A DNA stretch of 64,000 bases from Saccharomonospora piscinae (GTDB lineage: Bacteria > Actinomycetota > Actinomycetes > Mycobacteriales > Pseudonocardiaceae): assembly GCF_005862235.1 (NCBI RefSeq), contig NZ_VCEK01000005.1, positions 1 to 64,000 on the forward strand. The letters run 5' to 3'. A program made the position numbers and the translations under genes. Below are positions 62,079-64,000 of the stretch, piece after piece. Each line of letters begins with the position of its first letter. Position 1 is the first letter of the stretch. The notes below the pieces were generated by a model, which ran no database searches, was not told where the DNA came from, and was given only the letters and a program-made list of their open reading frames with translations.

Positions 62079-62082
<4 letters not shown>
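60886..62082 (+). CDS. 2-isopropylmalate/homocitrate synthase-like enzyme, short form
   Basis: The 398-residue enzyme condenses acetyl-CoA with a 2-oxo acid. The signature [13 protein letters not shown] is at residues 14-26, the metal pair is in [13 protein letters not shown], and [16 protein letters not shown] and [14 protein letters not shown] follow. It stops at the end of the catalytic and linker part, lacking the LeuA dimer domain that gives leucine feedback, so it resembles NifV-type homocitrate and dedicated secondary-metabolism synthases. The substrate oxo acid is unknown. ATG 60886 has AGAGGTGG upstream; a TTG at 60826 is the longest start. The leuC-like gene overlaps it (GTGA). Confidence 0.85.
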
Positions 62083-63476
<1,394 letters not shown>

Positions 63477-63497
63477 ACCCGCCCGAGGGAGAACAGC

Positions 63498-64000
63498 ATG
63501 GACCCGATCACCGTCCACACCGGACGTGCCGCCGTACTCCGGCGCAGTGACGTCGACACCGACCAGATCATCCCGGCCGACTACTGCAGGCTTCCCGGCC
63601 GTTCCGGGTTCGCCAAGGGGCTGTTCGCGCGATGGCGGGACTCCGACCCTGACTTCGTGCTCAACGACCCGGCGGTGGCCGACGCCACTGTGCTGTTGGC
63701 CGGGCCGCGGTTCGGGACCGGCAGCTCGCGGGAGCACGCCGTGTGGGCGTTGCGCGAGTGGGGCTTCTCGATCGTGATAGCGCCCGGGTTCGGCGACATC
63801 TTCACCCGCAACGCGCTGAAGAACGGCCTGGTCGTCGTGTCCCTTCCCCCGGAGGCGGTCGAGGAGCTGATGGTGGCCGCAGAGTCGGACGCGGGCCACA
63901 AGGTGACCGTCGATCTGGTGTCCTGCACGGTGAGCGCGGGCATGTCGAGCTGGTCGTTCGAGATCGAAGAGCGGGCGCGGTACCTGCTGTGCCACGGCTA
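63498..64000 (+). CDS. 3-isopropylmalate dehydratase small subunit-like (cut by window end)
   Basis: The visible 167 residues match LeuD: SDVDTDQIIPADYC near the start and GTGSSREHAVWALREWGFSIVIAPGFGDIF in the middle, the region that closes the aconitase active site. The stop codon lies past position 64000, where a few residues are missing. ATG 63498 follows GAGGGAG. A leuB-like dehydrogenase or an aminotransferase is expected next if this is a chain-extension pathway. Confidence 0.87.
   Translation, partial: MDPITVHTGRAAVLRRSDVDTDQIIPADYCRLPGRSGFAKGLFARWRDSDPDFVLNDPAVADATVLLAGPRFGTGSSREHAVWALREWGFSIVIAPGFGDIFTRNALKNGLVVVSLPPEAVEELMVAAESDAGHKVTVDLVSCTVSAGMSSWSFEIEERARYLLCHG

Overview
The window is high-GC actinobacterial chromosome, most likely from the order Pseudonocardiales (Saccharomonospora, Prauserella or Amycolatopsis type). 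Pointers are GTG starts, many effectively leaderless genes, a WhiB regulator, a GlnR box, SmpB with a tmRNA tag AKTNSQRDFALAA, UPF0182 and PPA1309 family proteins, and gene orders recalled from the Mycobacterium tuberculosis glnA1/glnE, Rv3193c-Rv3198c and prfB-ftsEX-smpB-ssrA regions. No database search was run.

Region 1 (1-29 kb) is mostly conserved core. It opens inside the 3' end of a 5S rRNA and its terminator, then a class I glutamine amidotransferase, glnE, a hotdog thioesterase, and glnA behind a four-site GlnR box. Next come RDD and DUF4191 membrane proteins, uvrD2, and whiB7 with a long leader (promoter, two coupled small ORFs, strong hairpin). A 156-bp imperfect palindrome separates these from an AbiEi-like protein, an ABC1/UbiB-family protein, a ThiF-like zinc protein, a YgjP-type metallopeptidase, a DUF2342 metalloprotease, a PDZ-Lon protease, PPA1309 and UPF0182. 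Initiator tRNA, a PadR regulator, prfB, ftsE-ftsX and smpB follow, then an amidohydrolase, an acyltransferase and a MarR/cupin pair.

Region 2 (29-42 kb) is accessory. It holds a two-component system whose kinase is preceded by a stand-alone sensor-domain protein, tmRNA (ssrA), and a class A beta-lactamase divergent from a LysR regulator and a BlaB-like serine protein (the Streptomyces blaL-blaA-blaB arrangement). DUF2267 and S4-like membrane proteins, a hairpin with 21-bp tandem repeats, a solute-binding lipoprotein and a MauE-DsbA redox pair lead to a four-gene operon resembling type VII secretion substrates: an EspC/WXG100-like protein, an NlpC/P60 enzyme without signal peptide, and two YbaB/EbfC-like proteins. 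tRNA-Ala(GGC) closes the region.

Region 3 (42-58 kb) is rich in regulators: an SDR oxidoreductase and a TetR protein that appear to share an operator, an AfsR-type regulator divergent from a cytochrome P450, an IS200/IS605 remnant, and two units that pair a two-component system with a divergent ABC transporter (ABC-2 type, and MacB/FtsX type), with two small ABM-like proteins and another TetR between them.

Region 4 (58-64 kb) starts with about 470 bp without a gene and at visibly lower GC, then a beta-lactamase-fold serine hydrolase, a winged-helix regulator, and a leuA-leuC-leuD-like operon cut by the window end. This looks like the edge of a biosynthetic cluster that makes a chain-extended or leucine-like 2-oxo acid, but the product is not deducible from what is here.
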